From NCBI GenBank assembly GCA_029962745.1, contig CM057162.1, positions 21,603,932 to 21,667,931 on the forward strand: a stretch of 64,000 bases of DNA, given 5' to 3'. The position numbers were made by a program, and so were the translations under genes. The DNA comes from Echinometra lucunter. Its lineage: Eukaryota > Echinodermata > Echinoidea > Camarodonta > Echinometridae. Positions 45,770 to 57,046 of the stretch are shown piece by piece; position 1 is the stretch's first letter, and every line of letters starts with the position of its first letter. The notes under the pieces are model-generated. The model was given only the letters and a program-made list of their open reading frames with translations, did no database searches and was not told where the DNA came from.

Positions 45770-47630
45770 TTCACGCTATTTTTTTTTCCATGTAAACTAT
45801 GGCTCCTCAATAACTCCGATATGATTTTTGTTTGAACTTCATTTTTAATTAAATTGGATAATATGACTTGTATAATAATTCAAAGCGATAAGGTATTAGC
45901 ATGCCTGGCGCAAATCAACAAAAAAGATCTTCCTATAGCATAACGATTTTTCCCCCCTTCAAGTCATTGTGTATAAAAGTCTTTTTTTATATAGTCAATA
46001 CATGTAGACATTCATTAGAAAATAGAGCACTTTAAATACATGTAATATCCCACAGCTATACGCTTACTTCCTGCAGAAAGAAATGTCTACCTGTGTCGTT
46101 TTGTTTGTGAATAACATGCCGCATTACTATTACATATGGCACATTTTGCAATTGGTATTTGCCGACCACAAAGCCTTATGGAGGGAGAGACATAATTAGG
46201 GCTTAGTATTTCTACTCATGCTATTACTTAATGCTATCTAATATATACAACTGCGTGACCAGTGTAATATTTTCATACGGATGTATTTTCCAAGAAACAC
46301 ACTACTTTGTGTACCTGCAGTTAAATTTTCATTATTAATCATTTTCATTCAGTGTTCATGGCATATGAAACTCAAACATTTTTTTTCCATTGAAAGTAAA
46401 ATAAATCTTTTCACACAACCAGACACTTTCTTTCAGTTTTCGACTTTTCGTGATTTTCGGCAAAACAGTAAAGATGGATGGAATATGTTTTGTGATGTCA
46501 CAAAAAAAAAGAAGAAGAAAAAAAAAAAAAGAGTGGTAAGACAAAATGCTTTGAGTTGCTGAATAAGATTGCTGGTGTCGTTTGTTGATTTCATTGGTGT
46601 AAATCCGGGGGAGGGGGGGGGGTATATATCCCCCAGTTTTTAGAATGGGTAGCTAGTTCAAAATACACCCCCACTTTTAAAAGAAGAAATAGTAATTCAA
46701 TCAGTCAGTCGTTGAAAGCTTTGATAAATAATTTTCATAAACAGTAGAAAATTTATATTTGAATTGTGAATAAAGACCCGATAGGTGGGAGAGTATGTGT
46801 GCGGGCACTGGCGTACTGGTAGGTGTGGGTTTTTTCGGGGGGGGGGGCGAGGGGGCTTCTTCCCCTCCCCAAAATTCACCACCGAGGGTGTGTTTTTTTC
46901 AAATACTGTTTGTGACTCTTCTCAGCATTGTCATTGCATCGAATTTTCTGGGATATTTTGCCGATTGGATACTTATTAAAATTCTATTATTCTTCATTTG
47001 CCTCAATGACCCTCTCTCTTTTTTTTTTTTTTGGGGGGGGGGGAATGGCGAGGCAACCGGGAAATATTTGCCTCATTATGCCACTGGATGTGAGTGCGTG
47101 TGGGGGAGGGTGTATGTGTGTACTCGTGTGTCAGTGACTGCAAAAGAATTTGATTAGATGGATGTTTTTAACCAGGTTTTCATATCAAATTCGACGATTT
47201 GTTTTGTCTTCTTCATTTTCCTGATAACCACTGTATATGTCCTATCATCCTGGGGGATCGATCAAAGGGGGGATCCAAAGGGCTATATTCTATCTCGGGG
47301 CCGTCATCTCAGGAAAGGCTTTATAGGGGACCTGCCACCTTGAAATTCTGAAACGAAATTCTCGTCCCAGTCACAGACCTTGTATGTAATAGTCACACAG
47401 ACGACCACGGTATTTGCATTCTTTACCATGTATGCATGTTTACAGCGATTTGATGATAAAGATATATGATCACAATTTGGTTGTAGGGCTTTCCTTATCA
47501 TTGTTATTTCATCCAATAACCCGGTCGTTTTCCCTATTGACCAAGCTATAATTTTCATCAGAGAAGAAAGGTCAAACTGAAAAGCGTTTTTTTTAACATT
47601 AGCACGATCTCGACACGGAGAAAATGGTTC
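45770..47630. other. 3' flank, no gene seen
   Basis: AT-rich sequence with G-runs at 46610-46621, 46838-46848 and 47032-47042. No polyadenylation signal was fixed for the peptide gene. Confidence 0.4.
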
Positions 47631-47637
47631 GGTGTAA

Positions 47638-47850
47638 AAATGTCAGAGGTAAAAATGCCAGAGGTAAAAATGTCAGAGGTAAAAATGTCAGAGGTAAAAA
47701 TGTCAGAGGAAAATATGTCAGAGGTAAAAATGTCAGAGGTAAAAATGTCAGAGGTAAAAATGTCAGAGGTAAAAATGTCAGGGGAAAAAATGTCAGAGCT
47801 AAATATGTCAGACGTAAAAATGTCAGAGATAAAAATGTCAGCTCTGAAAA
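47638..47850. repeat. 15-base minisatellite TGTCAGAGGTAAAAA, forward
   Basis: About 14 head-to-tail units with few substitutions. Because 15 is a multiple of 3, every frame without a stop looks like a repeat protein; these are artefacts. The inverse orientation appears at 49306-49473 and 49798-50042. Confidence 0.95.
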
Positions 47851-48444
47851 TGCCGAAGTGAACGTGTTACAGGTAAGAATATTGAATTTGAAATTAGGAA
47901 GAACACGAGATATTAAAAAAAAGAATTCATACTGTATAAATGGAGTGATCACAATAATACTGCTCTCTGTAAAAGTGTGTATGTTCAGTCATTCGACTAG
48001 CCTTCCTGTCTTACTCATTTGATGTGAAAGTGATAATGCTCCCCCATTCAACCACCTAATGAGACCAATCTTGTTTTGGCCGGGAGAACATCCTGGTATG
48101 TGCGCATTGCCCAACAGTGTTTGATCTTCCGAGCACTTGTTTAGCTGACTCCAAATATAGCAGCAAACGAATGCCCAGTTCCCTCTCTGTGTTTAAGATT
48201 TGGCCGCTTGACATGATTGCACTGTGAAACATATTTATGACAATTTCAGCAAGCGATAAGTAAATCGCGCGTTTTGGGTAAGAAATGTAGCATGGGATGA
48301 TGTTCATTATTTTCTTTGTGAGATTAATTAAGTTACAGGATTATATCTAAATGATTTAAGATCTTAAGTGGAATGACAGAATGGTAGATGAACTTAAGAA
48401 GGGATATCCACGTTTGATGTTTTGCATATGTTAACACAATTATC

Positions 48445-48935
48445 TAATTGAATAATTCTCTTTAAAAGTTGTAAATTCCGCAGCGTATCGGATGAAATAA
48501 TACAAAAGGTCGAGAAATAGATCGAATTAACGATTCAATTTCTCTTACTTCCTATTCTTCCTTGTAAGGACAATAACATTGAAGCATTCGTTCACGTATA
48601 CCACGCTTAATTGAATAATTCTTTTTAAAAGTTGTAAATTCCGCAGCGTATCGGATGAAATAATACAAAAGGTCGAGAAATAGATCGAATTAACGATTCA
48701 ATTTCTCTTACTTCCTATTCTTCCTTGTAAGGACAATAACATTGAAGCATTCGTTCACGTATACCACGCTTAATTGAATAATTCTTTTTAAAAGTTGTAA
48801 ATTCCGCAGCGTATCGGATGAAATAATACAAAAGGTCGAGAAATAGATCGAATTAACGATTCAATTTCTCTTACTTCCTATTCTTCCTTGTAAGGACAAT
48901 AATATTGAAGCATTCGTTCACGTATACCACGCTTG
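48445..48935. repeat. three tandem copies of a 163-base unit
   Basis: GTAAATTCCG begins at 48471, 48634 and 48797, a constant 163-base period. The copies are almost identical across the whole unit (CAGCGTATCGGATGAAATAA ... CACGTATACCACGCTT), so the duplication is recent or homogenised. Confidence 0.95.
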
Positions 48936-49305
48936 ATTGGAGTAGGGGGGGGGGGGGGGGGAGGGGAGCTTATGAAGAGGAATGTACATATTAAAATCGC
49001 GCAGTCGTGTGGAATGTGTGGTCAGCTACTCGTGTTACCAACCCAGTTTTTTTCCCACCATCGTTTTTACAATGCCCGTCTCCGCGGTGAAAACGAGGGC
49101 AATGCGCGCATACCAGAACGTTCATCCCGCCAACACCATAACCGTTATTTCCAAATGGCCAAGACAAGGGCATTCAAGTATAGACACAATATGTTTACAG
49201 AAAATATTTGAATATATCCCACTCCCCATAATTTCTATAATTCAGTATTCGTACCTGAAACATGTCACTTAAACATTTCCAAATCTGGCATACCTCTGAC
49301 ATTAA

Positions 49306-49473
49306 TGGTTTACCTCTGACATTTTTACCTCTGACATTTTACTTCTGACATTTTTACCTCTGACATTTTCAACCTCTGACATTTTTTCCTCCGACATTTT
49401 TACCTCTGACATTTTTACCTCTGACATTTTTACCTCTGACACTTTTACCTCTGACATTTTTACCTCTAACATT
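49306..49473. repeat. 15-base minisatellite ACCTCTGACATTTTT, reverse orientation
   Basis: About 11 units, less regular than the other two arrays. Confidence 0.9.
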
Positions 49474-49497
49474 TTTGGTGACAACCCACTTCACCGA

Positions 49498-49790
49498 AGG
49501 CCCGCGAGACCGAAGGCCCGCGAGACCGAAGGCCCGCGAGGCCGAAAATAGCGAATTGTAATCTATAATATCACACCGCTCTGACCAATTCCTGTGCCAG
49601 AAGGAAGTTTAATAAGTATTAAAGGGCAGCGAGTGTTTTTCATTGAAGGTGTAGAACATCCGGAAACGAGGACTAAACATGCTAAAGGAGACATAATTAT
49701 TTTATATACCGATAGCGCATTATTTGTAATGAAGGAAAATACATTACGAGAAAAGTCGGCCTCGCGGGCATTCGGTCAAGTGGTCGGACC
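49498..49790. mobile_element. spacer between minisatellites with GC-rich inverted ends
   Basis: CCGAAGGCCCGCGAGA is repeated three times at 49494-49545, and the right side has GGCCTCGCGGGCATTCGGTC (about 49759-49778), its near complement. The pair could be the ends of a small element that carries the minisatellites along. The open frame at 49594 shows no known domain. Confidence 0.5.
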
Positions 49791-49797
49791 CCACATT

Positions 49798-50042
49798 GGT
49801 ACCTCTGACATTTTTACCTCCGACATTTTTACCTCTGACATTTCTACCTCTGACATTTTTACCTCTGACATTTTTACCTCTGACATTTTTACCTCTGACA
49901 TTTTTACCTCTGACATTTTTACCTCTGACATTTTTTCCTCTGTCATTTTTACCTCTGACATATTTACCTCTGACATTTTTACTTCTGACATTTTTACCTC
50001 TGACATTTTTACCTCTGACATTTTTACCTCTGACATTTTTAC
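49798..50042. repeat. 15-base minisatellite ACCTCTGACATTTTT, reverse orientation
   Basis: About 16 units. The flank ACCTGGCACCGAGAAAATGA resembles the inverse of ACACGGAGAAAATGG..CGGTGTAAAAATGTC at the start of the 47.6-kb array. Confidence 0.95.
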
Positions 50043-50389
50043 CTGGCACCGAGAAAATGACAACATGCTGATATGTCACGCCTGAGATATAACATGTAAA
50101 TGCGGGCGAGCGTAGCGAGCAAGCTTTGGAAAAAGAAAAATGTCCTCACTGTTTCAATCTAGGGGCACCGTTCGTTCTTATTACAATCTTATGGGTTGTG
50201 CCCCTAGCTCTTGCCTCCTGCATCCACTGCATCACACTGTAATCAATAACAAATGCAATTTTGTTAACGTTATGAAAATTATCTGATTTTTAGAGAAGGA
50301 ATATGGTTTTTGGAGACTTTAAGTCAATTACCAGATGTAAAAATAATAATAATAATTAAAAGAGGGGAATGGCACCCCCCAATATAATA

Positions 50390-51010
50390 ATAATAATAAA
50401 AAATGGGGCGCTAATCAGACTTAAAAAGGCTCATGAATCAGATTCGAAGGGGGCACCTATCGGAAGGAGAACTGTAATACATGCATGTACTTATAACAAA
50501 AAGGGGCACGTATAATTATCAAACTGGACGTTCATTAAAAAGGACACTTATCATATTCAAGGGGGCATTTAACGCAAGAAGGAATGACACTTACTGGTAA
50601 TCAAATGGGGCACTTATCAGAAATCTAAAGGGTGCGTATCAAAATTAAAAAGGGGCACATGATAGAATGAGAAAAGGGGCAGGTATCAGAAACAAAGAGT
50701 CAGAGCGCTTATGGCACTTTTAAATAGCACGTTAACAGAAGGAGAAATAGGACCTACTAGAAAGGAAAAAGGGGCATTTATTGGATTTCAAATGGGATAT
50801 TTGCCCAAGTATTAGAGGTGAAAGGGGGCCCAGCAGAAGAGGGAATAGCGTTATTAAAACCGACAATCAAAAGGGGCACTTATCACAATTTAGTGGAGAT
50901 ATTCATTAAAAGTGAAAAGTGGGCACAACCAACGGTGATATATCTGTGGTGAAAAAGGGTTCTTACTATAAGGTGAAAGGGTACTTATAAAAAAAAAAAT
51001 GGGCCGTTGT
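50390..51010. repeat. degenerate 'GGGGCACTTATCA' tandem region
   Basis: Words such as AAAAGGGGCACTTATCA recur about every 30-45 bases over some 600 bases with heavy decay: an old minisatellite. Confidence 0.6.
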
Positions 51011-51120
51011 AATAAGAAGAAAGGGGGATACTGAATAGGCAGTGAATGTGTGCACTTTTTGGTGGTAGGAAGGGGGGGGGGCACTGCGCCTCATGCCTCC
51101 CCGACTTCGCCTCCCCTGCG

Positions 51121-51232
51121 ATTCCATCTCTTTGCCCGTGTTCTTTCTTTCTTGCTTGGTTTCTTTCCTTCCTTCTTTCTTTCTTCTTCTTCTTCTTCTT
51201 CTTTCTTTCTTTTTTCCTTTTTTTTTCTTCAC
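51121..51232. repeat. pyrimidine-rich CTTT/CTT run
   Basis: TTTCTTTCTTGCTTGG and TTCTTCTTCTTCTTCTTC, then a T-rich end. Confidence 0.9.
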
Positions 51233-51239
51233 TTGAGAA

Positions 51240-52015
51240 ATCATAGGGGTCAGCACGTACCCTGCCCCTAATGTAGCGCCACACTCCTGGGCTGCTGAAA
51301 TGAAATCCAAGCCCCCTCCCCATGAAGGGGATGTCATAATCGTGCAATCAAGGAATTAGGAAGAATAACTCCTTGGCCCAATGCACCTACCTCGCATCAA
51401 GGAGTTAGGAACACTTCCTAACTCCTTGCTCGCATTAAATAGGGGAATTCCCCAATAGCAGGTACATGTACGAGACTACGGCGCGGCGCGGCGAGGCAGT
51501 ATGTTGGTAGGCGTTGGTTCGTACAGCGAAACGACACTATACATAAACAGGGCCAATCCCCAGGGTTGTTACCCGTCCGTCGATCCGCCGCAATAAGGCT
51601 GACGGGAATCAATTCAACGAAGTGCATGAATGGACTCATGGAACACAGAAAATCACGACACATGACTGCTGTTGTCTATGCTTCTTTTGGTTGCCCATTA
51701 CGCCACAGCCACAGGTGACGATAATCTCAGATTATTATGTTCAGAAATTGATTACTGTTAGTTAAAGAGGGAGAGAGAGCTCGAGTGCATACTTGGCTGA
51801 GTGTGAGTACGAGTGGGCAGCTAGCGCTAGAGCCAGAAGTTTCACGCGAGTTTCGGGCCGAATCGCGCGTCTTTGTATTCCTACAATTCTAGTTTGTATT
51901 GGTTGATGAACATGAAGATTGGGATTCATACATTGGTTATAGCATGAAATAAGGAAACCACCCATTCACTGAACATGCATGCACGCACATACACGAGCAC
52001 ACTGAGCTAAGTTGG
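51240..52015. other. intergenic, nothing firm seen
   Basis: The motif AAGGAGTTAGGAA is repeated near 51350-51425. No gene recognised. Confidence 0.4.
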
Positions 52016-52017
52016 GA

Positions 52018-52567
52018 CCCGGGGGGGCCACTCTGTGTACAACACTGTAACCATGCGCGTGCACAAAAACGCGGAATAAGGGGTGTTTTTCAGGCAGAGC
52101 ACGGATCCGCGCGGATCCGCGATAAGGGTATCAAAATCGCCGATTTGAGAGAAAAAGGGGGTCTTTTCAGCGCTAAATCCGCGCTAAGGGTCATTTTTTT
52201 GCATAATCTGAAGTGAAATAAAAATGTACCTAATTCACAGTGATTTTCCCCCTTTCCATCAATTTCCCCCAATTTTCACTGATTTTTCAATTTATTTACA
52301 GTCGCATCATTCAGGGTATACGTGGAGAGAAAAATCCTTGTTAAGGGTATGAGTGGAGAGAAAAATCCTAGTTAAGGGTATACGTGGAGAGAAAAATCCT
52401 AGTTAAGGGTATGCTGGAGAGAAAAATCCTAGTTAAGGGTATGCTGGAGAGAAAAAATCCTAGTTAAGGGTAGCTTTTTTGAGCTCCACGAATCCTAGTT
52501 AAGGGTACTTTTTGAAAGGGTGTGCACGAGCATGGTTACAGTGTTGTACATAGAGTGGCCCCCCCGG
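52018..52567. mobile_element. MITE with 'CCCGGGGGGGCCACTCT' ends and internal minisatellite
   Basis: The left end CCCGGGGGGGCCACTCTGTG...ACACTGTAACCATGC...GTGCACA is matched inverted at the right (TGTGCACGAGCATGGTTACA...AGAGTGGCCCCCCCGGG). Inside, about six units of an about 31-base repeat (GGGTATACGTGGAGAGAAAA...TCCTAGTTAA) lie at 52310-52510. Confidence 0.85.
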
Positions 52568-52616
52568 GAGTTGGGAGGGCATCTGCCCAAAGTTGAAGGG
52601 CGAATAGGTGGTTTCT

Positions 52617-52995
52617 TAGTGGCCCTTCGGTGCGCTCAACAACAGGTCATGTGCAGTGTAAATTTCGCGGCCAACGTTGCACCCCAGTCGCAAATTTTGC
52701 AACCTGTGTCTTGAATTTCGCATCCCAGGTCATGAACTTTGCATCATGGGTCATGAATTTGGCTTCCCAGGTCATGAATTTCGTATCCCGGGCCGTGAAA
52801 TTCATGACCTGTGATGCGAACTTTGCGTCCCAGTCGCGAACTTTGCATCCTGGGTCATGAATTTTGCATCCTGGATCGTGAATTTCACATCCCAGGTCGT
52901 AAAATTCATGACCCGTGACACGAAATTCACAACCCTGCATGCCAAATTCATGACCCACGTGACCTGTTGTCGAGTGCACTTCAGGGCCACCATAG
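52617..52995. mobile_element. MITE with 'TAGTGGCCCTTCGG' ends and GTCATGAATTT repeats
   Basis: The left AGTGGCCCTTCGGTGCGCTC..AACAACAGGTCATGTG pairs with the right CACGTGACCTGTTGTCGAGT..GCACTTCAGGGCCACCATAG. The interior is a tandem of about 23-base CATCCCAGGTCATGAATTT units on both strands. Same family as 20040-20711. Confidence 0.85.
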
Positions 52996-52999
52996 TTTG

Positions 53000-55562
53000 T
53001 AGTATTGTAGGAACCCCTGCATATTCCAGATAGAGCTAGGCATAGTCTTTGCCTAATCCTATCTGCACTGGGCAAATTCCAAGCTTTAATGAAAGCTACT
53101 GAGGGTAGGGGCTTGGAGACCATAGTCCCCCCTTTTGCATGGACCTTGAAAATCGTGTAAAGAATTTTATCAATGTACAGTATTCTTCCATTTACGCAAA
53201 TCATATGCCTTAATACATATATTTTGAGTGATACAGGTAATGAAAGGCTATGGAGGTGAAGTGTTGCAGGAATTCTTTATAAGCATTACAGACATTATTA
53301 GGATTTAAGTAAAGAATTGATAGTGATCTCAATTCTTATGTATTCTATTCTGTTTGCTGTTTCATGATGTTGAATACCATTGAATACCAATTGGCAACTG
53401 GAATGGAAAGTGAAACAATGGGTCCCCATAGGTCACCATTCGGACCCATTGAAACCAACTGGCAGTTTGTCTGTTTCAAGGGGGGGGGGGGGGTACTCAT
53501 CTAATATGGTATGTGGGGCATGCTGCTGTAATGGGTCACTTTTTTGCAATAAATACATAAACCTGAGGTATGCCTTTGTACAGGAAAATCCTTAAACATT
53601 CCCCACCCTTTTTTATTATTGGTAACTTTTTTATTTGAACAGAATGATATTGTCACTAAAGTACACACCTGAGATGGAAAATCCCTAATAATTGGTACAT
53701 GTACACCCTTTTCAACCAAAAGTACCCTTAAAATTGGTATTGGTATAGAGGCTTCAGTGGCACACCCCCTTCTGAACCGAATCTGAGTCCCCCAGGGGTA
53801 ATCAGCTTTTTTCAGGTGTCTCTTTTACCCAAAAAATTTGTTGACAAACAAAAAACAATACAAAAAAACATAAAACAAAACAGAACAAACCAGAAAAAGT
53901 GTCTTTTTCATTTCCCCCCAAATTGATTAGCTGATTAAAAAAAAAAAAAAAGAAAGAAGAAAAACGGGGAAGGAGGTGGCTGATTTGGTCCTCCCCTCTG
54001 GATCCACCCCTGGAAACCAAGTGAAATTTCAATTGGTTTCAAGAGGATTTTCATCCTTTGGGTCCTTGGAGCCCCCCCCCCCCTGCCCCCTTCCCCTTCC
54101 CCCAGTGCATATTGGGTTAAGTTTGAGGTTTTGAATTTAATAGTCTAAGAATGATGATGTTGATGATGGGGGCTCCTTTTAATAGTGCACAATGCTGTCT
54201 CATACTGACACTTAAGGGCACTCCAGCAGTAACAACATTAGCCTGGTCATAATTTGGCTACTATCTACTGATCTACAGACAGGTGTATATTAAAAATGAT
54301 AAAATTATATGAATGATGATATTAACGATGTGCTGTAATCATGTGGGGAGCCGTCCAAAGCATAGGTTCCTTTTCGGAAATGTTGAAATTAACTGAAAAT
54401 TTAGAAAAAGAATGGAATACATGTATCACATGATCTTTTACATGTATGTTTTTTATGCAAGGCAGACATTATAAAACTACACTGTATAGTTACCGGTAGC
54501 CAGCTTTATTCCAGTCTTTTTTTCTTTTTCATTTTTGCTACCATAACTGTAGTTTAAAGATGTACCCAAATTGAGCGAATACATGTAATTTGGAATGTAT
54601 GTATTTTAAAACTCATGCACACTTTTAGTAGCAAAAAGAAATCGAAACCGATTAAACATAGTCTCACATAATGTCTGCCTTGCATAAAAAGATACATGTG
54701 TGTCATTGTGTGATGATCATATTCCATTCATGATTTCTGATGAGTTAAGTATCTGAAAAACATGCCCTACTCTGGGACCCCTGCACACCACATAATGATC
54801 ACAGCACACTTGTCGTGTAAATAGAACTCTTGTGGGTTTTATGCATGTGCAGGTGCTGTGTGATGCACATCAACATTGTGGGAAGTTTACATAGCTGACT
54901 CAAGTTGAAAAATATTTGTTCCTAGGTTGTTTAATATTCAATTTGAGGCGAAAAAAAGAAGAAACATTGAACACTGTCTTCTTGGTTTTGCTAGTATCTT
55001 GCTACTGAGCAACTAAAAGCAAAGAAATCGGATCGACAAACAGTTTTTGACGGCCTACAAAAACTGTTCATTACATGTACCTTTACCCTGGGACGTGCAT
55101 GAAGTACGTCTACAATTTGGGCCATATGTTACCAAGTACTAGTAGGCTCATAGCATGATCAGTAGTGTTGGCCTTCTTTATGCTCTTTCATTCTTTGTGT
55201 GTACTCATTCATACCCAGCAACCATTTTTGTACTCTCTTTAGCTCTCACTTTACAATGCATCTCTCTCTTTCTCTTTCTCTTTCTGTCTGTCTCTCTCTC
55301 TCTCCTCTCGCCCTGTCTTGAGCCTTTTCTCTGTTATGTCTCTTTTGGTGTATTACTGGTTGTCATAGGCACTATCTTTGTGTAGATCTATCTAGTTATC
55401 GTACTGTCTTTTTTTTCTTGCAGTACATGTATGCGTCTGTACCACTTTTAATAACATCCTTTCAGAGCTGCATTTCCTCATTTTTTTTCTAATGTTCATT
55501 AAATGTCTCTCATTCCGGAAACCTTTCACTGTTTATGTCTTCTTCCCCTATTCTCTAGATTT

Positions 55563-55611
<49 letters not shown>

Positions 55612-56175
55612 CTCTCCCTTTCTTAATCCTTTTGTTCTTACATGTATTTAAGCAACAGAACAGTGGAATTACTTGTATTTAATATATATCAATGCAGACC
55701 ATTATAAATCTATATTTATTTTGTTATATAACAGTGTGTTTATATATGATTAAGCATGTGCACATCATTGAGGAAAAGAAACTGCTATACCTCTGTAGAT
55801 CTCTATGAGAATTTACCATGTGCTCATTTGTGTATGTTGCAGCCACAGCCAACACACCTGGTGCTCTCTGCACTGTTCCCACCAGATGCTTCAACCATTG
55901 ACAAACAACTACCGTGATTTATCGAATCAATGTTTGCTGTTAGTGAACTCGAGCCCTCTCCTCTTTCCCAGGTTCGAGAGCTAATTACACACATCGGACC
56001 AATGCTGTGATACCACGTTCATTCTGCCACATCAGCCCCCTCCATCATCTCTATTCCACATCATCGTAACTTATACCTCAATTTTGGGCTGACGTGGAAT
56101 ATATTCCATGAATATTTTAGTGGGTTTGTCACCTTTTAAGGTATCTTTATTTATATCATTATTCAGTTCTCGCCT
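53000..56175. other. intergenic stretch upstream of the cupin gene
   Basis: No gene recognised. It holds G- and C-runs (53480, 54070), a copy of the dispersed repeat that is split at 9.9 kb (54798-54905), and CT-rich runs at 55258-55312 and 55569-55608. Confidence 0.45.
55569..55608. repeat. (TC)n microsatellite
   Basis: About 19 TC units. Confidence 0.95.
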
Positions 56176-56179
56176 TTGT

Positions 56180-56263
56180 GATTAACATCGGCCCCAGGTT
56201 CAGTGAGCAGTTGTTCAAGGGAGCAGTGTTTATACCAAAAGATAGTTCTCCACTAACAAAGAG
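56180..56263 (+). other. possible 5'UTR exon of the cupin/JmjC-like gene
   Basis: The segment ends CACTAACAAAGAG at a consensus donor GTAAGTGAG (56264). It has no coding frame. The next good acceptor before a signal-peptide ATG is TTTCTATCAG at 59052. The exon's 5' edge is not defined and no TATA box was found. Confidence 0.3.
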
Positions 56264-56610
56264 GTAAGTGAGATAATTAAAGCTCTAGGCATTTGTATGT
56301 AGACCAGTTTGTTAGATTGTCATGCAGATACATGTATATATTAGGGTAAAAATGCAATCAGTAAACAGTGTTTCTACTACAAAAAAAAATCCTTCACTGG
56401 TAAATCTAGTAGATTTATATTTGATATTACTGGTTAGATTCCTAAACCTTAGGATTTCTTTTCAAATAAGGAATCTTGTTTTGGAGCCATTGTGAAGTAC
56501 GTTTCTTCTATTTGAAATAGGTGTATATACATGTGTGTATAAATATGTATCAGTGGGGAATCATCCCCCCCCCCTTCCACCCTGAGATTAGAAGACCTGT
56601 CTAACTAATG

Positions 56611-56990
56611 ATAGTAATTGAAACCAAAGATGATTCTTATTTGATAACTCTGGTTATTTCCCTTATAACACTTGTTTAGGTCATGAATGTACTTCATGAT
56701 AATGACTGCACCCAATAATGTGCAGGGGCAGGATCCAACATTTTTTTCAAAAGGGATTGGGGGGGGGGGGGGAGTGTCTGCTTTTTCAGTCCTCATGATA
56801 GTAATTGAAACCAAAGATAATTTTTAATTGGTACATGTAACTCTGGTCATGTCGCTCATAACACTTGTTTAGATCATGAATGTAGTTAATGATAATGACT
56901 GCACCCTATAATGTGCAGGGCAGGATCCAACATGTTTTTCAAAAGGAGGGCGGGGAAGTGTTTTCAGTCCTCACTTTCAAAAGGGGGAGG
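56611..56990. repeat. tandem pair of about 187-base units
   Basis: GATAGTAATTGAAACCAAAG starts at about 56611 and 56798. Both units go on through CTTGTTTAG.TCATGAATGT, GATAATGACTGCACCC and GCAGGATCCAACAT, then a G-run. Confidence 0.9.
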
Positions 56991-57046
56991 AGGCAGGAGT
57001 TATTGAGTTTCAAAGGGGGGGGGGGCAGCCGATTCCCCCCTCCCCT

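Noticed and set aside
46281..47157. Several plus-strand open frames near G-runs
   Set aside because: Composition follows homopolymer runs; no signal, domain or splice pattern.
49594..49800. Non-repetitive start of a 163-residue open frame
   Set aside because: No known domain, lies between minisatellite arrays inside inverted ends, so likely part of a repeat.
47638..50042. Possible CRISPR array
   Set aside because: Units are directly adjacent with no unique spacers, and the genome is eukaryotic.
47624..50085. Open frames with KNVRG or EVKMS repeats, apparently repeat proteins
   Set aside because: The 15-base minisatellite is a multiple of three, so all stop-free frames look periodic; no signal peptide or splice context.
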